A DNA stretch of 64,000 nt, from the NCBI GenBank assembly GCA_024195585.1, contig SWBL01000078.1, forward strand, positions 62,001 through 126,000, given 5' to 3'. The translations under genes were made by a program, and so were the position numbers. The DNA comes from Aureobasidium sp. EXF-3400 (lineage: Eukaryota; Ascomycota; Dothideomycetes; Dothideales; Saccotheciaceae). A model generated the notes under the pieces. That model did not search any database. It had not been told where the DNA came from and was given only the letters and a program-made list of their open reading frames with translations. Below, piece by piece: positions 43,238 through 53,607 of this stretch. Each line of letters opens with the position of its first letter. The first letter of the stretch is position 1.

Positions 43238-44485
43238 CTACACATTAGCCATAGGATCGTGAGGGTTGAGGTTCAGCATAGCCTCCGCAGCTGCATCCTG
43301 AGCGTTAACCCTCATCCAAGTAGGTAACATCCTAAGTACCACAGCGATGCTCGCCATAGCAGGCATAACAACCTGCTGCGAACTGGCGCTCTTGAGAATC
43401 TCGCACATCCTGTCTCCAATATCGCTGGCTTCAAGTGCGGGCATGAAGAAATTGCCCTTTTTGACCACGGATCCAAACATCTTAGTGTTTGCAACGGCTG
43501 GACAGATGACTGAGCACCTCACTGCTGGCGCTTTGTAGACGTGCTTGAGCTCTGTCTGGATACCCTCGTACAAGGCCAATGCCGCAGCCTTCGTGGCGGC
43601 ATAGTCCGTGATATGAGAAGTCGCAACGAAAGCACCTTGTGAAGCCGTGATCAAGAAATGTCCATGATTCTCGCGTACCATTGCGGGAAGGAAAACTTTC
43701 GCACACCAGACCACGGCTATACTGTTCACACCAAAGGTTCTTCCAGATTGTCAGCTGAAGAACGACTTTCTGGGACTGGGAATTACTGACAACTCGACAT
43801 CCCTTGCAGTGGCTTCTAGAAGAGGTTTGCCACGGCATATTCCTGCGTTGGCGATTACTGCCGTTGGTTCACCAACTTCCTGGCGGATTTGTTTGGCGAC
43901 TGCCTCGAGGGCTTCCAGACTCGTCAGGTCGACTTTGTAGTAATGTACGCCAGGAGCTATCGCCAGTCGTCAGAAAGTCAGAAGAAAACGCTAACGAAGG
44001 ATTGCCAGAAGCAAACAACTAACGTTTGGGGTATGTCAGGGGCAAAACGTCGAGGACCACAACTGTGGCGCCCTCTGCAGCCAATTTGAGAGTCGCTGCC
44101 GCACCGAAGCCCTATTGAGCATTAGTTGTGTGAGCCTATCTCAGACCACTGGCAGTGGGCTAATATCACGTACCCCAGCACCACCTGTAACTACCACAAT
44201 TTCCCGCTTTGGTTTGAAGTGAGCAACGACTGCATTGTTAAGAGCCCTTTGCGAGGCGTAACTATTCAACCGCAGCAGAGTAGCTATAGCCGCCAAAGCA
44301 ATTGCTTTCTTTTGAAGAGAAGGCAGCTTAACAAGATTCCAGCCCAGTACTGAGTTTGAAGCTCGTGCAATGACTATCTGCTGTTGGCCGCTGAGATGAA
44401 GAGCAATTGGGATCGACAAAGTCAGCAGTGGGCTAAGTAGAGTCTTGTCAAGCAATTGCAGAACGTCGCCGATAGAGAACTGCAT
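43238..44485 (-). CDS. Membrane-anchored short-chain dehydrogenase/reductase (RDH10/DHRS-like)
   Basis: NAD(P)-dependent oxidoreductase interconverting an alcohol and a ketone. Four exons (44485-44174, 44111-44024, 43956-43791, 43739-43238) give 355 residues. The N-terminus has hydrophobic segments before the fold (LLSPLLTLSIPIALHL, KAIALAAIATLL). The cofactor loop is TGGAGGFG, split by intron 1. NAG lies in AVIANAG, and the catalytic Tyr/Lys are in ITDYAATK. Length and layout match the retinol-dehydrogenase-10 / 17-beta-HSD-11 group found on ER or lipid-droplet membranes. It has no PTS1. In the cluster it could oxidise an alcohol to the ketone used by the monooxygenase, or act on a 3-hydroxy intermediate. 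Confidence 0.9.
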
Positions 44486-45486
44486 TGTGAGATTGTGAGA
44501 GTGTGAGTGTTTGAACGCACTGGTCGGGGTGTACAAGACCTCATTTTGTCTTTATGCTTGTGGTGCTGCCTAAGAATGAGGGGATCCCCCCGGAAATCCA
44601 TAACGGAATCAACGCCTGTGTGTACTTACTTCCGCTCAGCTTCGGTTATCGGTATGACTTATTTAGCTGAATTGGCAGTTGAAAAGATTGCAGAAAGGCC
44701 TCACCCTCTAGCCATCAATATTTTCAGCCACAAAAAGTCCGAGGTAGATTGCAGTAAGGCTCACTTGCGTCTTTTTTGTTTGCCACTTAAAACTTTTCAA
44801 CAGTTTGTATCCATCTCAGGAGGTGTATCGATTAATGATTGCATGTTGCACGTAGCTGTGCCAAATGCTGGATTTGGTGGCGTTGGCAAGCAATCAGGAA
44901 GATCTATTTGTCGTCCTTTGAAAAACAAGACTCACAACTCTAGGCGATTCGGGCATGGTTGCTTACCATGGCGAAGTTGAACTTCAATGTTTTCACGCAC
45001 CGACGTACGGTTGCCCGTAGGCCAGATCTCTTAAACAGCGTGATGGGTTTTCGCTACCCGCCTTGAGATATGGAGAACAACAAGGCTGTCGATGTTGGCA
45101 CCAGAGTCGGTTTCAGAAGAGGTGAGACACTGCAAGGCTAGAATATCGGACGCGGTCATGGCAAAATCTCGATGTTGGGTGTTGCTATCGCTCTCGCTCT
45201 GCTTGCTACCCTACATGCTCCCGCAAGGAAGGTTGCGTACGCTAGACTCGGCAACATTATAGGTTCTTGAGAGTATCGAACCCCAGCTAGACCTACAGAC
45301 ACATGCGCACAAGGTGATGGATGGATACACAGATGAGATCGAGAAGCACCCGGCTCAGACAGTCTCTCTAATGACAAACCACATCTCTAGATCATGATTT
45401 ATCATTCACTTCGTAAAGGTTCAAGATTCTGTTCGCGCAGTCAGCTAAATTATGAAGAGCACACGTATATGTCCAGTGAGATATAG
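44486..45486. promoter_or_regulatory. SDR promoter and 3' flank of the cluster regulator
   Basis: 1 kb. CGGAA at 44591-44595 and 44604-44608, TTCCG at 44630-44634 and CCGAGG at 44739-44744 lie 106-260 bp upstream of the SDR start. The remaining 700 bp shows no supported gene, only short frames. Confidence 0.5.
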
Positions 45487-47952
45487 CTACCTTCCGTACA
45501 AGTCATCCCAAGATAAACTCGGTTGAGATGCAATGGCACCAGACATAAAGTCCGATTCCAATGGGGTTCGCAAAGCCTCCATGAAAGACGTCTCGGTATC
45601 ATTGTGCTGGTGAATTTTTTCACTGTCATCAGCGATTGCTTGGAAGTTAAGAGCTTCTATTGTCTGGTCTTGATTGTAGGGGTCATGATGGCTGCTGGCA
45701 GGATGATTGGCGTTGACATCTTGGATGACAACTCGAAGTGATCTCAAAGTTTCGCGAGCCACGAGGGCGCTTGAGGATATCTCGCAGAGCACGGTGTGGG
45801 CGGTGCGGAAACAGGCCAATGGTTCCTGGCGCGGGACATTCTCGCGTTGGCATCTTATCAGGATGAGTGACACGTAGATGACAGCACGCGTGAGCAGGAT
45901 CGAAACTATCGTGCGGTCGCTGGATTTGAATGACTGAGACCGATAGAAGAGGTCAAGAGTTGACACCATCTGTTTGGCCGTCTGCAAACCGGTACGGTAA
46001 AGGCGATGATCAACTGGTAGTGAAAGCATACACTCCTGACGTACCAGCAACTGAAGGTCACAGAATCGCTAGAAAATCTACTTGTCAGAAACTCATAACA
46101 GAACTTAGATGTGCAGATCAAGACTTACCAGATAGAAAAACAGAGCTGGCTTGGCAGAAGAATCATTAGCCACGGCCAACATGTCCTTGGACCATTGGAA
46201 TTTGGAAGGCAGACTTTGGTAAAGAATAATCAGACGATCGTCCATAACAGCCACAACATCAGGACTCGTCGGCTTCGCGGCACTCGCGCTGGCCACCCTA
46301 TTCCAGATCTCAGATGAAAGCACCGACCATTGTACGAGAGTTTCGAGGTGTGTCGAGGTCTGGTCCAGATGATCAGAACTCGACGAGACACTGATTGAAG
46401 AGTATTGATCCGAAGTGGACACTTGCTGTGTCAAAGGTATCTTCAGATCGCAGTCGCGCAGGATGCATGGGATTTCGAGAAAGCGAGATATGTCCTTATC
46501 GAGGCAGTATACTGAACACATGATTTGTCTTGCGGTGTGACTTTGACCCGGTGCGAGCTTTAGATTCGATGGCTGAGAATTGAGTCGTAGTTGGTAGCAC
46601 ATACGCACGCAGGAAGCGAGAGTGTCATATGCTGTGCTAAGCATGTCGCACAATGTCTCATAGATCGTCTTCGCTATCGAGAATTGGACAGCAACAAGTG
46701 TTGGTCGGTTAGGCGGCGCTAGGCAGCTAGTCAGGTGAATAGCTTCTTGATATTCTTGCCATCCAGGAAGTGAACCCTCGTTAGGATGCAATTCTTCCAG
46801 AATCCGCACAGTAGCCTGCATCATCTTGATCAGCGCAGCGAAGTGCAGAGTACTTGATCCTAGCGATCCTCTTTCGTTTTGGTCCAGGACAATCTCAAGC
46901 TCTGACAAGCACTGAGTCTCGTTAATGAAGGGATACATTGAATTGACGTTAGTGAAGTAGTTTTGAACGCTCTCCTTGATGAGAGGCGCAGTCTGCGGAT
47001 CGATGCCGAGATACAACCCAGCGTTGCAGGATGCGGGATCAGTACGGGAATCAAAAGATTCGAAGTCAGATTCCGTCTGCCATTGCGCACTTTGGGCTGA
47101 CGATCTAGAACCCGAGGACGCTCGATCTGATACCGCGAAAGCATCGAGACGGATGAGCGAGCTACCTAAAAATCTTTGTGTAGCACTTGAAACGACCGCA
47201 GGCTGTGAAGAGATGCTGGTCTCAGAAACATCGTCACCGCCAAAGGCGCTCGAGGCGTTGCGGTCTACACTCGCCGTGAGCACGGGGCAGCTCATCAAGT
47301 CAGGGGTTGATGGTTGATGCAGACTTTGTTCCAGGGCTTGCAGACGGCGGTCTACAGTGGCCTGCCATGCTTTCAAGGAGTCATGATCTTCTCCAAGAGT
47401 ATTCGAGATACCCGGCGGTCCACGCCTCGAAGTATGAATGGAGTTGCGTGCTCCAGAAGCAAGCTCATCTCTGGTGGAATTTTCCATTCGTGCCGGTCCA
47501 GCCATGTTGTCTGAGTTATAATTGCTGGTGCCAGTAGCCTCGTTCGGCAGCTCTGCGTCGATCTGTCGGTCCACATAATCTTTCCCCAACCTCCGTCGCC
47601 TTTTGTTGGAGCCGACAGCATACGAACAGTCCAACGACAGCACTTGACAAGCCAAGCAAGGCCGTTCGCCTGAGCACTACACAAGTGGTAAGTCTGCGAA
47701 CAGGATCAAGATCTACAGGAGGCATGTGATGGACCAAGTGTATCAAGGCGAGCCTACTAGTCGAACAATATTCTGCCTCACTGAATCACGTACCTTTGTC
47801 TTCCGTTTCTTGCACGTCTCACTGTCATAACATCAGTTCAACTACACACTTCGGCACACGACACAAAAGCGCGATCAGGTGGTTTACCATGCAGCGCGGA
47901 CGTATTGGCCACGAACCGAGCCGGGAGCAGCTTTGCGCCGCTTTTCGGTCAT
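45487..47952 (-). CDS. Zn2Cys6 transcription factor, likely regulator of the peroxisomal cluster
   Basis: Four exons (47952-47888, 47821-47794, 47676-46129, 46050-45487) give 734 residues. The binuclear cluster is assembled across three exons: its first Cys codon is split by intron 1 (TG/T), then C-x2-C-x6-C-x5-C-x2-C-x6-C (about residues 22-48), followed by the basic linker NKRRRRLG. The middle carries the Fungal_trans domain (NYFTNVNSMYPFINETQC, AYDTLASCVRMCYQLRLN, IMCSVYCLDKDISRFLEIP). Exon 2 is only 28 nt. The gene is divergent from the monooxygenase across a 783-bp promoter. Its position inside a run of catabolic genes with shared CGG-type motifs makes it the likely pathway-specific regulator (inference). 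Confidence 0.9.
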
Positions 47953-48245
47953 AGCTTGATGAGAAGTCGTGGTCCAAGTTCTTGTTGAGTTATGGCTGAT
48001 GTATGAACGATGCACAAGGTGAGGTTCCTGGTGTTCAGATGGGCAACCCCGCACTTGTTCGCCCTGAATCTAGATCTCTTGGCTCTTTATATCACGTGAG
48101 CTATCTTCTCAAGGACAATCAGCAATATATCGAAAATGTACACTATGTCATCCAGAGAGGACAAATCGCAGAACAGCAAACATGAAACTCAAGTTTGAGT
48201 CGTGTCCTGTCGAGATCGATGAGCTAGCGACAGTTACAGGGCCCT

Positions 48246-48279
48246 CTGGAGATCCCGAAATGCTGGAGATCCCGAAATG
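48246..48279. repeat. 17-bp perfect tandem duplication
   Basis: CTGGAGATCCCGAAATG occurs twice, head to tail (48246-48262, 48263-48279). It sits about 460 bp upstream of the monooxygenase ATG. Confidence 0.9.
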
Positions 48280-48488
48280 CTGGGGAGACGAATATGGGGT
48301 GATTTAATCTGTGGAGTTGCTCGCTTTCGCGATATTTGAAATCCTGGAGCCGACTCAGCTAAGCACTTCACCTTATCGTCTCAAAGCTTACTGTATAATT
48401 TGAACACGTGCGGGCCTTAGTGATGCTCCCTCTTGCCTTAAGACTTGGGAGACCGAGGCATTTCGTAATTGACCGGTTGTGGCAAAAC

Positions 48489-48561
48489 ATTCCGGCTACA
48501 CTTTTGAGTTCTGCGTTTCCGGCCCTTTTTCCGTCAGGCTTGAATTCAAGACCAAAATTCC
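48489..48561 (+). promoter_or_regulatory. Cluster of four TTCCG motifs
   Basis: TTCCG at 48489, 48516, 48528 and 48557, all in the same orientation within 73 bp. The complementary form CGGAA is the half-site seen in the other cluster promoters. They lie 175-247 bp before the monooxygenase start. Confidence 0.5.
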
Positions 48562-48572
48562 GTCTAAGTTCA

Positions 48573-48620
48573 TGATTCGGCATTCTTCACATCAACTGAT
48601 TCGGGATCCTTCACATCAAC
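48573..48620. repeat. 24-bp tandem duplication in the monooxygenase promoter
   Basis: Two adjacent copies of GATTCGGnATnCTTCACATCAACT (48573-48596 and 48597-48620), 22 of 24 bases identical. They lie 116-163 bp upstream of the ATG and are a plausible duplicated factor site. Confidence 0.85.
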
Positions 48621-48735
48621 TGCGGGGGTCAGCATGTATCTCGAATATAAAGGGCCCCCTTATTAGACCTCGCATCTAGGTAGTTTGATTGTATTCTCAT
48701 CATTTCCTCTTGTTATACAGACCACCATATACACC

Positions 48736-50722
48736 ATGAAGGCATCCGGAGTACGCTGGTCAGACCCGATCTTCCAGCCACAGAGAAAACTTAAAGTCAC
48801 TTGCATTGGTGCAGGGGCGTCTGGCCTCTTGTTGGCCTATAAGGTACAGAGACATTTCGACAACTTTGATCTTGTAGTGTACGAGAAGAACGAGGATGTA
48901 AGCGGCACATGGTTTGAGAACAAGTATCCAGGGTTGGTCCTGCTTCTTCACCTACTCTTGACCACCACTAACTTTCGTATAGATGTGCATGTGACGTTCC
49001 CAGCCACAACTACACCTGGTCCTTCGAACCCAAAGCAGATTGGTCCGGAACTTATGCAACATCCGGAGAAATCTTTGACTACTTCAAGCAATTTGGCGTC
49101 AGACATGGACTAGAAAAGTACATTAAGCTTCAACACACTGTGGTCGACGCCAGATGGAACGAGCAGGAGTCCATGTGGCACGTCACTGCACTTAACACTG
49201 CCACTCAAAAGACTGTCACAACTACTTGTCATGTACTCATCAATGCTGCGGGTATTCTCAACGCCTGGAAATGGCCTGCAATTCCCGGCTTGCAAGATTA
49301 CAAGGGCACACTCTTGCACAGTGCAGCATGGGACACCACAACCGACTTGCAAGGCAAGAACGTTGGTCTCATTGGCAACGGGTAAGGATCTCCGGAGTAG
49401 GATCTCGAGCGAGCCAACCATTATTGACCTCTTTCCAGATCATCAGGAATCCAAATCCTTCCAGCAATTATCGATTCGGTCAAAAGCTTGACGACATTCA
49501 TCAGAGAGCCTACATGGGTCGCTCCTCCTCTTGGTCAAGAACCCAAGAAGTACACAGACGAAGAGATCCAACAGTTCAAGACTGATCCTCAACACCATCT
49601 GGATATGCGCCGTGACATCGAGAAGAGCCTGAGTGGCTCTTTTGGAACATTCTTCCGAGACTCTGAAGAACAAAACATGACCAAACAATACATGCAAGGA
49701 CACATGGAGTCGCTGCTCAACGACCGTGAGCTGCTGGAGAAGCTTGTCCCGGATTGGAGTGTTGGATGTCGCCGTATCACCCCTGGTATCGGCTATCTCG
49801 AGGCTCTCAACTCTGAAAAAGTCAAGGTTGTGCATGGTGCTATCACAAACGTCACTACCAGGGGACCCATCATAGATGATGGCGGTGAACATCCAGTCGA
49901 TGTTCTCATTTGTGCAACCGGATTTGACACTACATTCAAGCCAAGATTCCCACTTGTCGGTAGATCAGGCAAGGCGCTGGCAGATGTCTGGAAGGGTAAG
50001 CAACAAGACTGGCTTTTTTATTGGAATTGAGTAGCTGACATATCCTAGATGAGGCTCGCGCTTACCTTGGACTTGCCGTCAATGACTACCCCAACTACTT
50101 TATGACCCTTGGACCAAACTGCCCAATTGGCAATGGGCCTGTTCTGATCGCCATTGAGGCAGAGGTAGAATACATCATCAAATTCCTCTCCAAGTTCCAG
50201 AAGGAGAACATCAAGTCAGTTTTGACAAACATATCATCCGTATAGGACAAAGGCTAATCCATCAACAGATCGTTCGATGTCAGACAGGAACCAGTAGACG
50301 ACTTCAACGACTACAAAGATGCATACATGGAAGGCACAATCTGGTCCGAAGAATGCAAGTCTTGGTACAAGAACGGAAACGCAAAAGGCAAGATCGCCGC
50401 ATTGTGGCCTGGAAGCACACTCCACTACCTCGAGACTCTTGCGGAACCCCGTTACGAAGACTGGAACTTCACTCATGATCGCGCCATCAACCGATTCACA
50501 TATCTTGGCAATGGTTTCAGTACCTCGGAGAAACGCACTGGAGATTTGTCATATTACATCCGTAACAAAGATGATTCTCCCATCGATCCGTGTTTGAAGG
50601 GGCGGTCTGTAGGAGCGCCATCGATAGAGGAGTCTGCTAAGCAGGCTAACAACTTGCTGACAAAGGGTGATACCCGTGGTCAGAAGATTGCGGCTGTTGG
50701 AGAAACTGTAGCCAAACTGTAG
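48736..50722 (+). CDS. Flavin-dependent Baeyer-Villiger-type monooxygenase, C-terminal AKL
   Basis: FAD/NADPH enzyme that inserts oxygen next to a ketone to give an ester or lactone. Five exons (48736-48932, 48983-49381, 49439-49995, 50049-50214, 50269-50722) give 590 residues. The FAD loop is GAGASG (25-30). The second Rossmann loop is NVGLIGNGSSG, and the BVMO-fingerprint region is YKGTLLHSAAWD (canonical FxGxxxHxxxWP/D). VLICATGFDTTFKPRFP is the ATG motif of this class. It ends VAKL, a PTS1 variant, unusual for such enzymes, most of which are cytosolic or ER-bound. Divergent from the regulator, and co-oriented with the hydrolase 786 bp downstream, a natural partner to cleave its ester product. 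Confidence 0.92.
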
Positions 50723-51508
50723 TCAAATCGCAAGAACGATAAATAAATAGATGTTTGTTATTAAGCAGCCATCTCAGTCATGAGAACACGAATCAGATCT
50801 AGATAGTTTATATATGTATTGCTTTATACACTTCGGAGCATGGCCTCTGCGTCTGCGTCTCGAGTGTCTTTTTCCAACCATCCAGAATCTGTCAAGATGA
50901 GCCTCATATTATATCGTACTGACCTTGATCGGATTTGATCATGGATTCCCGAAGTTAATCTATTCATCAACAGTCTCCATCATCATAGATAGTCCAGTTA
51001 GAAGCTTTGAATAAATTATGTAGACAGGGTTGTCCTGTCAGATTTCCGATCTTGGAGATTTCGGAGATTGGCCCGGACCATTAGTCACTTGCCAACTATG
51101 CCTGATTAGGCTAGTCTCAAGTCTGGGGTAGTCTCACGCATCATCCATGGGGGAACAGCTTCTAGGCTTCTACATCTATTGCTTAGAGGAGTTGAGGTCT
51201 TCTTCTAATATACATGAACTTTGGCAGTCTTTCATATGGATATTTATCTGGATAACCATAGAGTACCAGCACCAGCCAGAATGCCACCCCAGAAATGCCC
51301 TTATCGTAGGATCACCTAGCCTCGGCAAACGTTCACAAGAGACCGGAATTGGTTAACATTCCGAGGAAACTCAAAATGCAGCAGCCATCTGGATTGGTTT
51401 GTCCGCAAGGAGACTCGAGTCTTTGATATGCGGGGACCCCTTTCTTCCTCCTTAATCTTCTCAATTGTTGGCACTTGAACTGTCCACAGCGAAAACCCCG
51501 GCACCGCG
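50723..51508 (+). promoter_or_regulatory. Monooxygenase 3' flank and alpha/beta-hydrolase promoter
   Basis: 786 bp. CCTCGG at 51320-51325, a perfect CGGAAT-N8-ATTCCG palindrome at 51344-51363 and an overlapping CCGAGG at 51361-51366 lie 143-189 bp upstream of the hydrolase ATG. No additional gene. Confidence 0.55.
51344..51363. promoter_or_regulatory. CGGAAT-N8-ATTCCG inverted repeat
   Basis: Perfect 6-bp arms: CGGAAT at 51344-51349 and ATTCCG at 51358-51363. The cores CGGAA and TTCCG are 10 bp apart, one helical turn, against 30 bp in the two divergent promoters of the cluster. The form suits a dimeric Zn2Cys6 protein. Confidence 0.6.
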
Positions 51509-52998
51509 ATGGCGACCAAGCAGAGACTGTCTACTGGAGACATTTTAAAAATCATCCGAGTGCTCCTTGCAACTTGTATGTAATCCGCCGCATAGTCTGC
51601 TTGGTTCGTTTCCGAGCTGATTTGGCAACATGTAGCTGCGAAAGCATTGGGTGCTGTAGTCACAGGTCCTTTCAGAGGTGCTCATGGCGCAAGAACGTAC
51701 AAACAGCATGTGATCTTCACAGCCATAAGGAGCTTGACTGCGAGTTTGTCTGTGCGGCTTATGAGGCAAGTAGCTCGACTTCTGGGACTGGGGTTTGACG
51801 TTGATGGACTGACTTTCGATTGCACAGTGCGCTGACTCCTGGCACTCTGGACGCCTACGAGGCCTTTGCAAAGAAAAAAGGCTTCAAGCCGAACTTGATT
51901 GACACTGCTGGTGTTCAAGGAGGCTGGATTGGTAATCCTCAAGCCAAGAACACAATCATGTGGTTCCATGGTATGTGTCATGATCTCGAGTTTGGAACAT
52001 CACAGTATGGCTAAAGTTGTTTACAGGAGGAGGTTATGCTTCTGCCGGCACTGATGGCCACATGAAGATAATATCAGACCTTGTGGATGAAGCCCAAAGC
52101 CACGGAAGTGAGCTGGGCGGCTTGATCATCCGATATGGTAAGTCTGATGATCTATTGCCATCGAAAATCTCAAAAATGGAGAGATGTTGACACAGCTGTT
52201 TTTGCTAGATTTGACTGCCCAGTCGGCATATCCCAGACAGCTGGAGCAAGCAGTTGCAGCGCTGCGCTATTTGATCGAGACTATGGGCAAGTCTCCACAC
52301 CAAGTACGTCGTCCTCTCCAACCAAACATCAAACTCATACACGCTTTTTGTTATTTCCATGTGCTGATGTGACCGAAAAAAAAAACAGATCATAATAGCA
52401 GGTGACTCTGCGGGCGGACATCTCTCTCTCTCCCTCCTGTCCCATCTAACCCACCCTCATCCCAACATCGCACCGATCGATCTCGGCTCTGAGTCCTTGA
52501 AAGGACTTGCTCTGATCTCTCCCTGGGTAACTTTTTCCCAAGAAGCCGATGCTTGGAAGCGCAACGCCCGCAAAGACTGTCTCAGTCCCGTAGCAATCAC
52601 CACCTGGACGAACGAGTTCCTGCAGCAAGCACCACACGACAACTACAACAGTCCCTTGACAGCGCCAGAGTCTTGGTGGGCTGACATCCCCGTATCAGAG
52701 ATTATGGTCACTGGTGGTGAAGATGAGGTGCTTGTTGACGATGTCATGTCCATGATCAAGAAGTTAAAGGTCTGTTTTGTTTCTCGATTTCCTGGTGTTC
52801 ATATTGACGAAAAAAACATTATCTGGGATGATTTTGACTAACTTAAAAACGTGGCAGACGCAGGATAAAGCAAAGGTACAGTCCTTGATTGCCACCCAGG
52901 AGCCACACGATGGTCCTTTACTCGAAGTGCTATTTTCCAAGAAGAGCGAATCAAGCCTATTCTTGACAGAGTGGACTTTGAAATTGGTAGCATCGTAA
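51509..52998 (+). CDS. Alpha/beta hydrolase (HSL/steryl-acetyl-hydrolase-like esterase) with a GC-AG intron
   Basis: Ester or lactone hydrolase. Seven exons (51509-51575, 51636-51765, 51828-51970, 52027-52137, 52209-52303, 52389-52769, 52858-52998) give 355 residues. The oxyanion motif HGGGYASAG is split by an intron. The nucleophile elbow is GDSAGGHL, the acid is in VTGGEDEVLVDD, and the His is in EPHDGPLLEV. Intron 2 (51766-51827) begins GCAAGT; the GT just after it would put the next exon out of frame, so this is a GC-AG intron. A hydrophobic N-terminal stretch (DILKIIRVLLAT) may anchor it in a membrane. No PTS1. In context it probably hydrolyses the ester or lactone made by the monooxygenase (inference). 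Confidence 0.88.
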
Positions 52999-53607
52999 AC
53001 GGGAATCAGCTCACTAGATCATCCATCACTTCACTGGGAAACCAAGATGTATATGTTTTATCCAAACTTTGCTGTGTTGATCCACTTGATATATTTGTTT
53101 TCGAGGATCAATACTTTGGGGAGATCTGATCAGATCGGGGAATTAGAGTTGATGTTCTAGCGTTTGCAATATTCTAGATGCGATAGATATTTCTCATGCA
53201 GTAATCAATACTCGCCTATGTTCAAACGAACACGGTCTTTTTGCAGTTTTCCAAATGCAGATTGGTGACCTGCTCGCATCTCTCTGACGAAAGAGTGTTT
53301 TTGCAACAGGGAAATAGATGAAACGAGGCATTATTGAGGTTGGAAGACGATTCTTTCGAGTAAAACAGTCATGGACATCTTGCGGGTAGGTGGGCGAACA
53401 TTTGGTATTGTGGTTGGTAATAGCTATATAAACAAAAGAAAAATTTGTGTTGGGTATGGTCTTTCTTCCCATTTTCATCCGTGACAAGGTCGATAAAGCC
53501 TGTTATCGCCAGCCATATCACTTGAAGTCCCTCCTCTTTGTCAAAAACGCCTGCGCAAAAGAACGAATGAAACCCCAGCGTCCTTGATTCAAAATCCCTG
53601 CCTTGGT
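52999..53607. other. Intergenic stretch between convergent genes
   Basis: 609 bp of 3' flanks marking the right edge of the catabolic cluster. Only short frames; no RNA gene or repeat seen. Confidence 0.5.

Larger units (their letters stand above)
47953..48735. promoter_or_regulatory. Bidirectional promoter, cluster regulator / monooxygenase
   Basis: 783 bp with a 17-bp tandem duplication (48246-48279), CCGAGG at 48453-48458, four TTCCG motifs (48489-48561), a 24-bp tandem duplication (48573-48620) and an AATATAAAG TATA-like box near 48640-48650. No extra gene is supported; the 60-codon frame near 48003 looks fortuitous. Confidence 0.6.
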
